Assembly: GCF_016808095.1 (NCBI RefSeq) | Contig: NC_068979.1 | Coordinates: forward strand, 11,183,001 to 11,247,000 | Source: Vigna angularis | Taxonomy: Eukaryota; Streptophyta; Magnoliopsida; Fabales; Fabaceae | Length of the DNA stretch: 64,000 bases | Direction: 5' to 3' | Shown: positions 35,068 through 47,277 of the stretch, piece by piece | How positions within the stretch are numbered: position 1 is the first letter of the stretch | How the letters are laid out: the number at the start of each line of letters is the position of its first letter | Notes under the pieces: model-generated | Told to the model about the DNA's origin: nothing | Database searches by the model: none | Seen by the model: only the letters and a program-made list of their open reading frames with translations | Made by a program: the position numbers and the translations under genes

Positions 35068-37634
35068 TTATGCAGATGGAAGAATCTCAAGAGCAACTTC
35101 CTTGAGGGATGGCATACTATTCTGCTCGTGCAGACAAACATATTTCCTAGGCCCAACTCTTCTCAGGACCTTCCAGGGTCCTGGATAACACCTGAGGAAA
35201 ATGCAGTAAACACATAACACATAAGTGGTACATGCACCCAAAGAGAAACAAATAAGTTTCATAATTACAAGCACTTATGCAGTTATTAAACCAAAGTCTA
35301 GCTACAGACAGAAATTCCATTCTATCTGCTAGCAATATATCCAAAATTTCTCAGATTACCACAATATTAAGTATGGCCTTCCAACATATTGGACCAATGA
35401 AGTTAATTTAGCTAGCGCACCTAAAAAGTGTTCCTCCATTGCGGCCCTTGAAGTTATGAATGTAATACACAGTTTCCATCATCGGTAGAAAGGTCTTCGT
35501 GAGTGCACCAAGCTTTGGGTAGAAGAATGATGGATAATCTTCATCAAATCAAGGATAAATACTATCTCAAAAAGCCAAGAACACTAAAGAAATTCTAAGG
35601 TTATAGAAGTTGATTTCTCAAAATCACATCTTTGATACTATTTTCTTTGGTAACTTATTTTCTAATTACTACCTAACTAATATTTTTGAAAGAAAATAAA
35701 CTCTTAAAATGGAGAATAGGAGCAGGTAGATTCATATTAGAAAGCAGTACATTTGGCAAAGGATACACCCAGATCTTATGCGATCGAGTTCTCCATTGAA
35801 AATAATCAGTTTTCGTTCTGTGTTCAAGACTGCCTCTTTATAAAGTTCTTCCACAACAAGTATCTCTGAAATACAAAGAACTCTGATCAGGAAACTCACA
35901 TTGTTCATATAAACAACAACAAAGGACCTTTGGATCTACCATTGACATTAAAATATGGATAGGCAACCAAGAAAAGTTCATCTTCTGTCTTCACTCTGTC
36001 TGACATTTTCACTTTCTCAACAAAACCGAAATCTTCAAAAAATGAAGGCTTGGTCAAATAGTCCAACTTTAAAGAAGATCCACCAAAGACTGATTGTCTA
36101 GCAAAGTCAACTTCATTAGCCTCTGGGAAAAACTGATCATTACAAGTTTATGCATCAATTTCATTTGGGAATGAGGAAACTGAATATTGACACTAAAATC
36201 TTTCACACAACCATCTCTACAAAACAACACAAACTTTTGTAGACAAACACGTATGAAGAAAGGGGAGACAACATATAAGCAAGAAAATTAGAACTACTTG
36301 GTCCAATCAAACTACTCATAATCCCCCATGGAATCTAATCATGGCAACTGGATGATTGAAATTTATATGCACTGGAGTTATAGAGCAAGAGACTTGAAAC
36401 TAAATGTAAACTTGGTTATATTGTACTATTAAAAACACTATTTTTTTAACCAACATCAACTTTCAAGTAAAGTGAAAGAAATGCAAGGAGAACAGAACCA
36501 TTTTTTACATAAGGAAGGATTTTAAATTTTCACCCAGAAAGACATGGCAGGAGCACAAAGAAGAACAAATCCTTAAACCAAGAAGATTACTATTCTTGTT
36601 CGTGTGACTTTCTCTGGAATAATGAAGCGGTCACAAAATTCCCGAATCAATTGCATGCTCTCAGTCATTTCAATTCCACCTTCCCCATCACCTGTGATGT
36701 ACTGAGTGAGATGAATCAGTTTACATATTGATTAAAACAACAACTAAACATGACTCCAACCAAAAATATGATACTTAAGTATACAGAACCTGGCACAGAC
36801 CCGAGTCCAGCTGTGGGAAACTCAATCTCCTGTATAAGATTCTTTCATTACAGGCTTTATAATAAATCAGCTCCTCAATTTTTCTGTGTTGTAACTTTTG
36901 TTCTCGATTCCTGATAAAATTACTATAAAAAGTTACTCACCATTAGCTGTCTGTTATCCTTCATAGCCAAATTCACAGCTACTTTTACCTGATTCAATAA
37001 CAAAGACACCGATTTTAATGTTCAATACTTAATTAGCATCTGTATCTGAGTCTACAGAACAAATTACTATAAGTCCCACCTTTTTATTTTTATAAATTTG
37101 TTGGTTCAGTGAATCTTACACTGTTGCGCAATTCACTATTGCATATAATATAATTTACCAAATGACCAGAACATTGGTTCATCAATACCAAAGCTTAATG
37201 TAGCAACGAATAAAAATTGATGCAGAGTGAGAACCATGAAATGCTTACTTGTTCCAGAAGCTCAGAGTAATCAGCAGGGAAAGGTGCATCAGTTTCAACA
37301 GAGGCATTTCCGTCTCTCGATGCAGAACATGTTGATAATTTTCGGTTTCTGGGTGTCACTGAAGAAGCCGTAAATCCTCTAACTCTGATGATCCCATCAT
37401 ATTTCAGGAAAAAAGTTTCCAACTTGGCATTCTATAGATTCAGAAAAGCAATTGGGTACAAGACAGTGGTAGGGAATTTTGGAGAAAAATTTTAAGCAAA
37501 TTAAACTTTCTGTTGTTATAAATTTTGTGGCAATTGGGTGAAAGTGTTGTTGAACAATATCTTACCGTTGAAGTTGGAAGAGAAGGGGATGCAAAGGGAG
37601 AATTAGAGAGAATCATGGAACTGGATAAAACCAT
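35068..37634 (-). CDS. LPA3: LPA3-like chloroplast PSII assembly factor (DUF1995), nine exons
   Basis: Exons in reading order: 37634-37566, 37431-37249, 36988-36941, 36829-36790, 36691-36591, 36132-35940, 35865-35767, 35538-35421, 35191-35068. They total 975 nt, 324 aa, all in phase. The first ~55 residues are Ser/Thr-rich without acidic residues early on, as in a chloroplast transit peptide. DUF1995 then runs from PADYSELLEQ to the end. Landmarks are EIEFPTAGLGSVPGDGEGG, REFCDRFI, FPEANEV, SFFEDFGFVEKV, YIHNFKGRNGG, CYPGPWKVLRRVG and MPSLKEVALEILPSA. LPA3 in Arabidopsis is a stromal protein that works with LPA2 and Alb3 in inserting CP43 into photosystem II. The exon 7 donor was chosen as GGGT|GTATCC because it alone keeps frame; a GT two bases earlier does not. 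The gene appears intact. Confidence 0.9.
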
Positions 37635-38335
37635 TTTCAACCTGAACCTCTCATCCAAAGAGAGATGCCAACAAGTATAATATTCATAACATAAGTCAGT
37701 TTTTTGTGAAATATTCAAAGTCTTATTCGCACTCCATCAATTTTTATGTTACTTTAATTTCTCACTAAAATTGCTTTTAGTCCCTTTATAGAAGACACTG
37801 ATAGTGTTATTTTTCAGCATAAAATAAATTTTATTTCAGTTTATGGGTTGAAGCTTGATTATAATTAAGGATTATAGGGTCAGCCCAACCTAAGTCATGG
37901 TGGTCACTTTTCTTGTTAATTCTTTCCAACAGCATCATCTTCTTCATTGTCATCACCCCAATTGCATCTCCTCCACCTCTCTAATTCCATACAATACAAT
38001 CCATAACAAAGAACAATTAGCAAAGTATTGTGTGCAAAATTAAGTTCAGTCAATAATTTTACTTTTAAAAACTTATACCAAACTCCCAAAAGTCATTCTT
38101 CATCATTTTCAGGATCATTAGAGAGGCACCTTGTAAGAAATATCTTTCACTCTTCTATCTTTATCATTATTGTCTTCATCATCTTCAATGAAATTAAATT
38201 AAAGAAAAAATTAGGATATAGAAAATTGTGTATGAAAATTAAAAAAAAAATTAATGACATTTATAGTAGACAATTTTACCATCACAAAAATCATGCTTTC
38301 AATTGGAAGTATAAATAATTGTCTATATATTTTTT
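37635..38335. other. LPA3 upstream region, no further gene seen
   Basis: AT-rich DNA upstream of the LPA3 start with a GCCCAACC-type motif near 37,883. A short plus-strand frame (38028-38318) is lysine-rich and AT-driven with no recognisable family. Confidence 0.5.
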
Positions 38336-38339
38336 GACA

Positions 38340-40350
38340 AAAGACAATTTTTATACTTAGTAAGAGTCTGAACCAATGTTGAATGTTGATTCAAATACCA
38401 CTGTTGTAATGCTTAAGAAGTCTCTAGCCATCAAGGAAAGATTTGAAAAATGTTGATGGTTACTCTTCCACCACTCAAGAACATCTATATGTTCTGAAAA
38501 ATCAATATCCAATGTGAACTCGTCCAAATATATATTGTTGATTCTTTTCCATTGAAGTTGCTAGTTGAAATTTACGTTTTTTTAATTCCTAACATGACAC
38601 ACAAAAAAAGAGAGTTTATTTATATGAACAATAATAATTAAATTAGAATAAAATAAATAACTTACATCAAATAGGTTTGACTTCATCGAAGATGAGGATA
38701 AGAGATCACTTTGCTTATGTTTTAGAGCATTTGAAGTTGATGTTTTGAAAGTATTGAGAGAATAGCATGTATAGTTTTTCCTTTATTTTCCCTAACTTTA
38801 CTTCCAACAAAGAGATCAATCCTGTAATCTCAATGTTTCCAATTTCATCCTTAAGTTTAAAATTTCCCAAATGTAAGAATAATATTATATTCATTCTAAT
38901 ATTTATCAAACTTCACAGTCATCTTTTCAACCATATTTCTTATGATTTCATCTTCATCTTTTACACTTTTCATTATAAGACATTGAATTTTCCAAACTTG
39001 TAAAAAGTACAAGTTAAATGTAAGATAACTTGAGAAAAAAATCAAATTTATAATTTCATAAAATAACAAGAAAATAGTGAGTTTTTTTTTTTTTGTTTTT
39101 TTTCATACCTCTTCTAATGGATAATACTTGTAATTCTCATCAAATAAGCATAAACTTGTAAATACTTGTTGGTATTTAAATGCACTTTGAAGCATAAAAA
39201 AAGTTGAGTTCCATCTTGTAAGAACATCTAGACATCATGCACTTGATGCATCAATGTCCCATATTTGTTAGAGGTATTTTTTAAATTTAATCATTCTATT
39301 TTTAAAACTCCTAACATTATACTTCATGCTCTCTCTAATTTGATCTAAAACATTACCAAGTATCTCCAATCCTTTTTGTACCATCAAATTTAAAATGTAG
39401 GTATAACTGTTGAGATAAACTTAAATTTTAGAGTTTTATGAATAATTTTGTTTAAATCTTATTTTATTAATTTTTGGGTATAGTAATATTTAGTTTGATT
39501 TGATATAGATAAAATAGGGACACGTAATTATGATTTTCAGTTTATTTAGGTATAATATTATTTTATGATAGATTAAGAATATTTTATTTTTAAGATAGTT
39601 GATATTTTATTTTTATTTCTAGTAATATTGTAAGTGTCATGGCTATTTAAAGCCCAATAATAAAACTCAATTTCAGAAAAATATCAGAATGAGTATATTG
39701 TGAGATTTTCCCAACAATAATAACACACATGAAAAAAAATCATTATCACAAATAAATGAATTTTGTAAAATGAGCTGACTTTTTAAACTTTTTACCAACA
39801 CATCATTGGTAGAAACATTATCTAAGATGATAGAAAATATTTTCTTTCCAATTTCCCAATAATGTAAAAATTTATTTATCTTCTTAGACAACTCAAATCC
39901 AGGGTAAAGTGGAGGGAAATGACAAAAACTGAGAATTTTGGTACTCAACTTCCAATTTGAATCAATATAATGCATAGTTAAATTTATATAACCCTTCGTA
40001 GTGCAAAAATGTCCATAAATTAAAAGTTAAATAAATCTTACTCATAATGTAATGTAACTTTTCCTTCAACTTGTTCTTTTCTCTCACATATATTTTCGAT
40101 ATATCCTTCTTAATGGTATTTATAGAAAAAAAGTTACATCAAGATTCAAATAATTTATCCAAATTCTAAGTTTTGGGTAATTTAACAAATTTGAATAATA
40201 AATCATGTTAGATAATTAAATTAACATATAATTCACGAAATATTTGGTTTTTTTTTTCAATTTTCTTTGCATGTCTACCATCATTTAATTCAAATTTGTT
40301 TTTGGTACATTTTTCAATGCTTTAAATGAGAAGTCTCATATTTTACACCG
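38340..40350 (-). pseudogene. hAT-superfamily transposase pseudogene (BED-type, RICESLEEPER-like)
   Basis: Read on the minus strand, the order matches plant hAT transposases. A BED zinc-finger tail lies at about 40,255-40,350 (TSHLKH, KC). The core lies at 39,975-39,720 with DSNWKLSTKIL, KKIFSIILDNVSTNDV and LKSQLILQNS. The AHILNLV-type block (here YILNLMVQKGLE) and IRES.KY lie at about 39,300-39,400, and RWNSTFFMLQSAFKYQQVF at about 39,155-39,220. KLYMLFSQY follows near 38,770. The hATC dimerisation domain (VLEWWKSN, LMARDFLSI, ESTF) is at about 38,350-38,500. Numerous stops and frameshifts plus an inserted LTR (39408-39716) rule out function. Terminal inverted repeats were not identified. 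Confidence 0.85.
39408..39716 (-). mobile_element. Small solo LTR (309 bp) inside the hAT pseudogene
   Basis: The minus strand reads from TGTTGGGAAAATC to TCTCAACA, with a TTTAAATAG-type TATA region and AATAAAA on the plus strand. It interrupts the hAT CY|THILNL-type region exactly. ATAAC flanks it at 39403-39407 and, after three extra bases, at 39720-39724, consistent with a 5-bp target duplication. No internal domain is present. Confidence 0.65.
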
Positions 40351-41438
40351 GCAATTATATATCTTTTGTTAGAGTTATTACACTTTGCGCTCTCTTTTCC
40401 TTCTCCACTATTTTTATGATGCTCCTATTACACAAAATAAAAACTGAAACTATAATGCAAATGGAAAGTAAAACTAAATGGAATTGAATGAACATATAGA
40501 ATGAAGTTGAAACTAAAACGCAGAGTTGAAACCATATAAAGAAGCAAATTGCAAAAGTGGAAATTACAGGAAATACCAGAAAACCAAAACACCTAGAAAA
40601 AAACATGCAGGGAGGGGAACATTCACCTAGTGTGGGCTCAAGGTCTTTGGTAATATTCATTACCTCCGATGGTGAAAACCATAAAGCTAATCAAATGTAA
40701 TAAATGCACTCAACATTTCCTCTTTTACCATCCTAATTACAATTCATAACACTGCAATCAGAATTGCAGCCAATAAAAGGAGTTTCTTTTTTTAAAAAAA
40801 TTGAAACAAGTTGCTATCGTAATCCATTAAATGGAAAATTAAAAAAAAAATATTAAAAGAAAATGTTCTTTGAGAACCAGGTTAGGTTATTAAAATAAAA
40901 TATTTACAAAAAGTTTGAAAACTGAATTCCTCATATCTTGAATGCATTAATTGAAAAAAAAAATCCTCAATTATTATTAGGCAAACTATTGACAAATTTT
41001 AAAACATTATTTCATCCCATTTATTTTATTTGCACGATCATAGTTATAAACATAATTTTTATGCAAGAAGAAAAAAAATGTAAAATATACTTTTGTTTTG
41101 AACTTAAAAAAAAAACTATGTATCTTGGTACTTGTAATGAGAAACTCAAAAAAACAACAAAAGTAATTAAATAGAGATTAACTAAGTCAATTAGTTTTTT
41201 TAATGTGTAATATTAAGTGACAACTCACTTTTCAAGTCTTTTACTGGGTTATGATGTTATCAAGGATTAAATTAGAAAATATATGTTTTTAAGTTAATTG
41301 GAGTCATGTGGATGATTTTAAACTAGTCTCTTCTCTTCTTCTTGTCTTTTATATTCATTTTTCCGTAAACAAAACAATATTATGACTTTTTAAAATAATG
41401 ACTTTTTAAAATCAATGCATATAATCGTTAAAATAAAC
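40351..41438. other. Intergenic DNA, no gene seen
   Basis: AT-rich sequence with short poly-A tracts. No conserved frame or RNA gene was recognised. Confidence 0.5.
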
Positions 41439-42317
41439 AAAGAAGACAGGAGTGAATTGATTCTTTTAAAATTTATGACTTTTTTTAAAACTTTCGTCGA
41501 ACAGTTTAAGTTTTAAAGTTACAGAGTCAAAGAAAATCAACACAAATGATTTTATCTTGATTCGAATCAAAAGATTATACATCTAATCATTAATCATTAT
41601 AAAGAGTGATTAACCTTTTTGACTAAAATAAAGTTTCAGATTACAAACAAATTAATACAAAGATTAAAAGACAGATAACATCTTCCTTCGACACACAAAT
41701 GGAAGAACCTACTCAATCAATTTGAAGAGAACCGCTTTGACTTTAGACGCACTAAACGCAAGTTTCTCCTATTCACAAGACTTGATATGAGCACTCTAAG
41801 ATTTGATAACTTCTTCAGAACTTTTTTGTATTCGCAAATGACTTAGTTTTCTTTTTACACACACATATAGTTTTCTTTTCATACACACATAGAGAGTTTC
41901 AACAGACAACTCTAATACTCTGAAAAGACATCTGCCAACTGCCAATGATAATCGATTATCATAAGTGATAATCGATTATTTGAGGCTGTCGTGGAGGTAG
42001 AGTGATAATCGATTATCTTGAGTGATAATTGATTATTTGCGCACCTTGGACAATATTAAACCAAACAGTGATAACTGATAATTGATTATTTGCGTGAGTA
42101 ACCCCTTTCTATTTTAGTTTGTGATAATCGATTATCTTTAGTGATAATCGATTATTGCCGTAATAAATCACTAAATTATGAAACTTTCTAAGTGCATACA
42201 AATGTAAAATAATTCGTATACAAATTGTTTATAAAAAAAATCTTTTAATCATTTACAAAAGGTTCTTCATCATCATCAAAATTACTTCAAGGCAACAATG
42301 TTATTCTATTGTTAACA
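41439..42317 (-). mobile_element. Degraded Copia solo-LTR remnant with ATAATCGATTAT repeats
   Basis: The segment is collinear with the LTRs at 52007-52968 and 58203-59100. Shared blocks are TCGAACAGTTT, TAATCATTATAAAGAGTGATTAA, CTTCCTTCGAC, GAAGAGAACCGCT, a cluster of ATAATCGATTAT motifs (five perfect copies at 41948-42155), and a final TTCTATTGTTAACA related to the LTR end. It is clearly more diverged than the other two. The LTR start (TGTTGGAAC type) is not recognisable. It is flanked by an 18-bp direct repeat, far longer than a Copia target duplication. Confidence 0.7.
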
Positions 42318-42820
42318 ATAATCGTTAAAATAAACTTGATACATATAATCAATGCATTAAATGTTAAAATAAATTAAAGCTGGCACCATCAAGAATGATA
42401 ATCAACTACATAAAGTTCTATTAATTTAACTAAAATTTAAATTCGAAATATGCAACTGAAAAAATATATTGCTCATTATAACTTAAAATCCATAATTATT
42501 TTTATGACACAAGGTATCTACAAAAATGTTCTGTTAGTATTGAATTTTTTTATTTTATAAGAGAAGACAGAGTTCTGATGTTTTTTTCTAAGATATGTTG
42601 TTGCTTAATACATGGTTGGATTGAAATTGAGTATCAACTTTTAAGATATCTTAAATTGTAAATTTTTAAATAAAAGAATATAACTGATATAAACATTCCG
42701 TGCAAGTAAAACAGTAATTATATGATCACAAATTGCTCTCTGTGCATTGCCATTTTGTTTTCTTATTTACAGTTGCACTAACAGTTTTCGTTTTCTTTAT
42801 TCGAATTCAAATACAAGCTT

Positions 42821-44709
42821 CTATACATAACGTTTCATGTAGTCTTCAACAGTAGTGTACTTTATTTCAGGATACAATTCACAAGCTTCAAGCCCTTCTT
42901 CTCCAATCTCAAAATTTGTGAGACATCCTTCAAAGCAAACATGGTAGTAATGTCCAATTCCTACTTGCTGTTCATAAGGTTGTCCTGTGTTAAGAAAATA
43001 AGATCATATGAATGTGACAGATGAGGCAAAAGAAAGTTGCATTGAGTAATAAATGTTCAGTGTAAATAATATATGACTTAGCATTCTTCAGATATTATTG
43101 CTGATCAATGATATTGATCTCACCTTCCATGGAACTCAAAAGTTGTTCTGCAGAAATTGAAGATTTCTGCAACTCTTTCCCAATCAGTTTCTCCCAAATT
43201 TGAACAACTTCTCTCTGGGAGAGTATGTTTTCTGGTGGCCTAATGTAAACTGTTTTGTTCAGAGTTCTGGGATCATCTACGCTTTTGATAGTATACATGG
43301 CTATATCATATTCTTCCACATAGATAGCTGCCAAATTCAATGTACACATAGTTCATACAAAACATGCACATGAATTGTTTGGAACAATTTCAAGAGCTCA
43401 GAAGAGTCACAAAACATTTGGACAGAAAGATAAACTTGGAAAGTACATAGTCAGTGATTTACCCTTTACGTTTCCATCTCCAAATAACACTACAGAATCC
43501 CTTGGGGGCATTATAAAGCCGGGCTGACATAACCCACCAAGAAAGTAACCGGCAAAACAATTAGCAGAAATATAGGTGAATGGTATTCCAGCCTCTTCAA
43601 TAGCTTTTCTTACAACCATTTTGTCGTCAAATGTTACTCTTCCAGGCTCCAATGCATGTCCCATTCTTGAAGGATCAGTCCCAAACTCTGAAGGCAAAAA
43701 TCTCTGCATGGTACAAAACATTAATTCTAAATAGTCACAAGCTAAAGTGTAACATTGAGTCAATTAATAGATTGGCTTTGTGTGTCAATTAGAGTTTATC
43801 TAATAACATTTTGATGCGTCCTTGGAGGGCGATTTACTAGAGAGATAAAACATCATTGAAATCTTAACTCAATCCAATAAAAGGACATCACTTCCAACTT
43901 AAAATCTCATGAGAAAAGCTTATAATATAAGGAATCCTCACAAGGATTCTTTCTCTATATTAAATCAGTCTTAGTCGTCATCAAGATGAACAATTGATTT
44001 TAATATAATTGAGAGATTCACTAAGGATATAAGACCTGATTTCAACCCACATAAAGAATTAAGAATTGATATCACTGACTCAAAAAGTTAAGACATTGAA
44101 TTTAGAGATCCTCTTTCTTATAAGATATTCAACTTCCTAGTATGTAATCAACATAAACTTGAAGTTACTTGAATTCTTCACACATTTATAAAAAATAATA
44201 ATATAGCTAATATTAACAGTTGTGATTCCTAATAAAACCAATAATGTTTCCAAAATAAACTTAAACTCACTAAATTCTCAAAAACAAATATATAATGACT
44301 AATAATGTAACTAAGATCATTTGATTACAAGAATTATACATGATATGATGAGACCTTACTACATGGAGGTTAACATTACCTTGACATTTCCAGCTTCTTT
44401 TATTGCATCAACAAGTTTAAGTTGGAGGAGGATTTGGTGGCTGCGGATATGAACACCAGATATGGCACAAATGACAACATCAACCAGTTTCACGGCATTC
44501 ACCAGGCTCTGATGATCATTAAAGGAACCTGACACTAGTCTTGCTCCTTGTTCCTTGAACGACAAGAGAAGCTGAACTTTCTCAATGTCAACACCAATCT
44601 CTGGCCTGTGAAGGACATATGTATGGTGTCCTTGAGCTAAACTAGCCTTCACCAACCTTTTCCCTATGTAGCCAGTTCCCCCAACAATAAGAACTTTGCT
44701 CTTTTCCAT
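42821..44709 (-). CDS. PLR: Pinoresinol-lariciresinol reductase-type NADPH reductase, four exons
   Basis: Exons in reading order: 44709-44380, 43703-43463, 43327-43124, 42984-42821. They give 939 nt, 312 aa, matching the family length. The N-terminus carries the NADPH-binding motif VGGTGYIGKRL (residues 9-19). The catalytic lysine lands exactly at K138 in TFDDKMVVRKAIE, as in characterised PLRs. HIRSHQILLQLKLVDAIKEAGN is the form seen in PLRs rather than in isoflavone or phenylcoumaran benzylic ether reductases. The ending YTTVEDYMKRYV is also typical. Such enzymes reduce pinoresinol, and in some members lariciresinol, in lignan synthesis in the cytosol. Substrate preference cannot be read from sequence. 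An AT-rich TATA candidate lies near 44,780. No damage is seen. Confidence 0.93.
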
Positions 44710-45431
44710 CTCTCTCTTCCCTTTCTTGTTAGAGTATTGCTGTAAGATGGAGATGTGTGTACATGATCCCTGTATGATAATATATTCTACCTGCTATAGC
44801 TTAAACATAATAATATATTGTGGCTTCTCTTTTGGTATTGAATTTTACATAGCTTGAAGGCTTAAAATGCTATGTTTACCGAAGCTTGGGAGAAATACAA
44901 ATGAAGCGTTTGCTTTTGCTTAGAGGAAAAGTCGATTGTTTGAACATTTCAACCTCTATAATACCACTAGAAATGGCTTTCTCAACATACTTTCCGTTTT
45001 AGATGCAATATGAAGTATGAATAGATAGAAGGATTTTTTTAATATATATTCAAATTTAGATTTAATGTTTTTAAAAAGTTGATTTTGGTCCCCACCAATT
45101 ATTGGTCTCATTTTAATTTTATGAATCCTATTTACTCACCTATGTTAAAGGTAGATATAATGTGCCTGAGTGAAGTAACATCAAAGTAGGTGAGATTACA
45201 CATTTTCGTACAAGTGAATCAAAATTTTCTACATTTGAATAAATTCCTCATCTTTCACTCCCTTTTTATCACAAGAGTCTAGAATAATATTACAATCTAT
45301 AATTCATCTTGATAATTAGTATAATAAGATGAATCAGATTACATATTGTTAAGAATATAAATATGAATCTAAAAATATAAGATATTAGAAAAAAGCTTTT
45401 AAATGATTTGATTGATATGGATCATAAAAAA
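44710..45431. other. Upstream region of the PLR-type gene
   Basis: Non-coding AT-rich DNA between the PLR-type start codon and the UGT relic. A TATATTATC-like minus-strand element lies about 70-80 bp above the start codon. Nothing else could be supported. Confidence 0.5.
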
Positions 45432-46364
45432 ATTGTATTCTTAGTCTCTTTATGGGTCATCAACTTCTTTGTTCCCCTCCCAATATCAGTTTTTGTTATC
45501 TTCTCCGACATATCATCAGTCACAATGTAACCCAGCTTAAGATGAGACATCACCACCTTATGGGCCAAGCCAACAACGGAACCCCACGTCAAACACCCTC
45601 CACCGTCGAGTTCCATCCACAATGAGACAAAAACCCACCCGTTGAAGAATGACTCAGTACCAACAACAGTGGTCCCCACCCACGTATTATCATACCCCTA
45701 TTCCCAAAATACCCTTCTTTACTACCTCCAATACTTGAACTGGCCTGAATCACCCGAATGAATGCTTCTTCACATGACTCCAGGGCTCCACCGAGTTCTT
45801 CCGAGGTGGGACCCACCTCTGTACCAAATGACACACACGGAACCGACCCACGTGCCTTTCAATCTAACCACTGGGTCACTTCTTCTTCGGTCACGCTGAA
45901 CCGGCGGTTCGGCCGGACGTTATGGTCTAAGAGAGCTGAAGCGGTCGCGTTCCAATACTGCTCTGGTAAAAGTGGTCCAACGCTCCAGACCGATTTTTCA
46001 ATATGATTTGTTATGTATTTAATAAATGGACGCTCCAGATCATCACACGTGTTGATGATCACCGCGCTGCTTTCTCGAACATTATCCAGCCACGATGGCG
46101 GTCCCCCAGTTTAGGCGGTCCCTTCCCCGGCGGCGGAGGAAACCCGAATCCCCCGCCGTGGTTCGGTGGTCCCTTTCCTGGAGGCGGAGGAAACCCGGTT
46201 TCTCCTCCGTAATGCAGTGATGCACCGATCAGCGGCGGAGGATGAGGATGTTGAGGTCGTCGTTAAAGGTCCGAATGCGTCATTGTCGTGTTTTCGAGCA
46301 ACCCGGGAAGTAAACGGGTCTCGTCGGGTTCAATATTTAAAGGTTGGGTTTTCCAGGGAGCGAG
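45432..46364 (-). pseudogene. UGT pseudogene, truncated at both ends
   Basis: This segment is collinear with 32,728-33,690 of the intact UGT, from about residue 145 to about residue 455, and is very similar by eye. It retains the Pro/Gly repeat loop (46083-46212), NTCDDLER, the FSVTEEEVTQWLD stretch and most of the PSPG box. Breaks include a frameshift after the repeat loop, TCA to TGA after TQWLD (near 45,862), GGA to TGA in the PSPG region (near 45,590), a 9-bp deletion in the SEEMEEL stretch, and a deletion of about 24 bp downstream. WAPQ is WGPL, losing a donor-box residue. Both gene ends are missing, and the Tat element starts 117 bp away. Confidence 0.9.
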
Positions 46365-46481
46365 TTCATGTCCGTGGATATTCATAACTCATAACATCAC
46401 AAAAAAATAACTACAACGCATGTTTAAAACTATAAGTATCATTATGTATAAAATATATTTATTGATTATTGCAATAACATG

Positions 46482-46965
46482 TGTTCCTGTACGGGCTGGA
46501 GCCACTTAAATATGCACCTTTGTTGTTGTATCCGTTCGGTCTTCGTGAGATTCTTTTTTCTTTTGTCTAAAGTTTCGTCTGTTCAGTCTGTCTGAGAGAT
46601 TCTTTTTTCCGTTGTCTAAAATTTGTCCGTTCAGTCCGTATGGGAGGGTAACTGTCAAAGGTGTTCCGATGCTTAAGTCAGTAATGGTCCGATCGGTAGT
46701 TTAAGTGCTGCAATAAATGCGTAATTAATGAATCTGCCTACCTCTTACCTTTGACCTGTATTTATAGTTTTGGTCATGGGCCTTGGATTATCAAAGCCTT
46801 AATCACGGCCCAATCCGGAGCCCAATCCGGAGCCCAATCCTTTAACCAGCGTTTTACCTTAATCTTGTCCGGAAACTTACCTGCTACAACCGTCATTTTG
46901 TGAGGTCAAGGGGTACCGTCCGTCCTGCCTGTTTGTCCGGTACCATCCGGGGGCCATCTAGTTCA
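46482..46965 (-). repeat. Left (3') LTR of the Tat element, 484 bp
   Basis: It starts TGTTCCTGTACGG and ends CTAGTTCA on the plus strand. Compared with the right LTR it carries a partial tandem duplication around the GAGATTCTTTTTTC block, an extra CCCAATCCGGAG copy and about 25 bp more before the end. Both LTRs share the ATGCTTAAGTCAGTAATGG and GGTCATGGGCCTTGGATTA blocks. Confidence 0.9.
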
Positions 46966-47179
46966 TCAGGTCCCCCAAGCCCTAGACAACTAATTGTCGT
47001 TGGGTTTTATAATTGTGGGTAACCGGTCGGTGCTTGTTTGAATTGAGTTTGGGCAGGAAAACACGTGTCGGGTTGTCATAGGCTGGCCTCCTCGGGTAGT
47101 GGGATCGTCACTTGATCTGGGCCTTTGATTGTGCCATATTTGGACGGTTGATATGAATCAGCGGTTTCAAAAATTTTGT

Positions 47180-47187
47180 TATAAATA
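47180..47187 (+). promoter_or_regulatory. TATA box of the antisense gene in the Tat element
   Basis: TATAAATA lies 91-98 bp upstream of the ATG at 47278 and about 215 bp inside the internal edge of the LTR. It is on the strand opposite to gag-pol and fits a dedicated promoter. Confidence 0.55.
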
Positions 47188-47277
47188 GGAGCGTGGGGCG
47201 CTGTCATTTTCACACACTTTCTTTATCTTCTGTGGCTGCCGTTTGGCTTACTATTCTTTTTCCAAGGTAATTAATAA

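Noticed and set aside
41948..42155. Regularly recurring ATAATCGATTAT resembling a CRISPR array
   Set aside because: The repeat is only 12 bp, spacers vary widely in length, the genome is a plant, and the motif lies within a recognisable LTR.
42821..46364. The PLR-type gene and UGT copies as a lignan-glycoside biosynthetic cluster
   Set aside because: Only the distant UGT copy is intact, its acceptor is unknown, and LPA3, a hAT relic and other repeats lie between. Neighbourhood alone does not support a pathway cluster.
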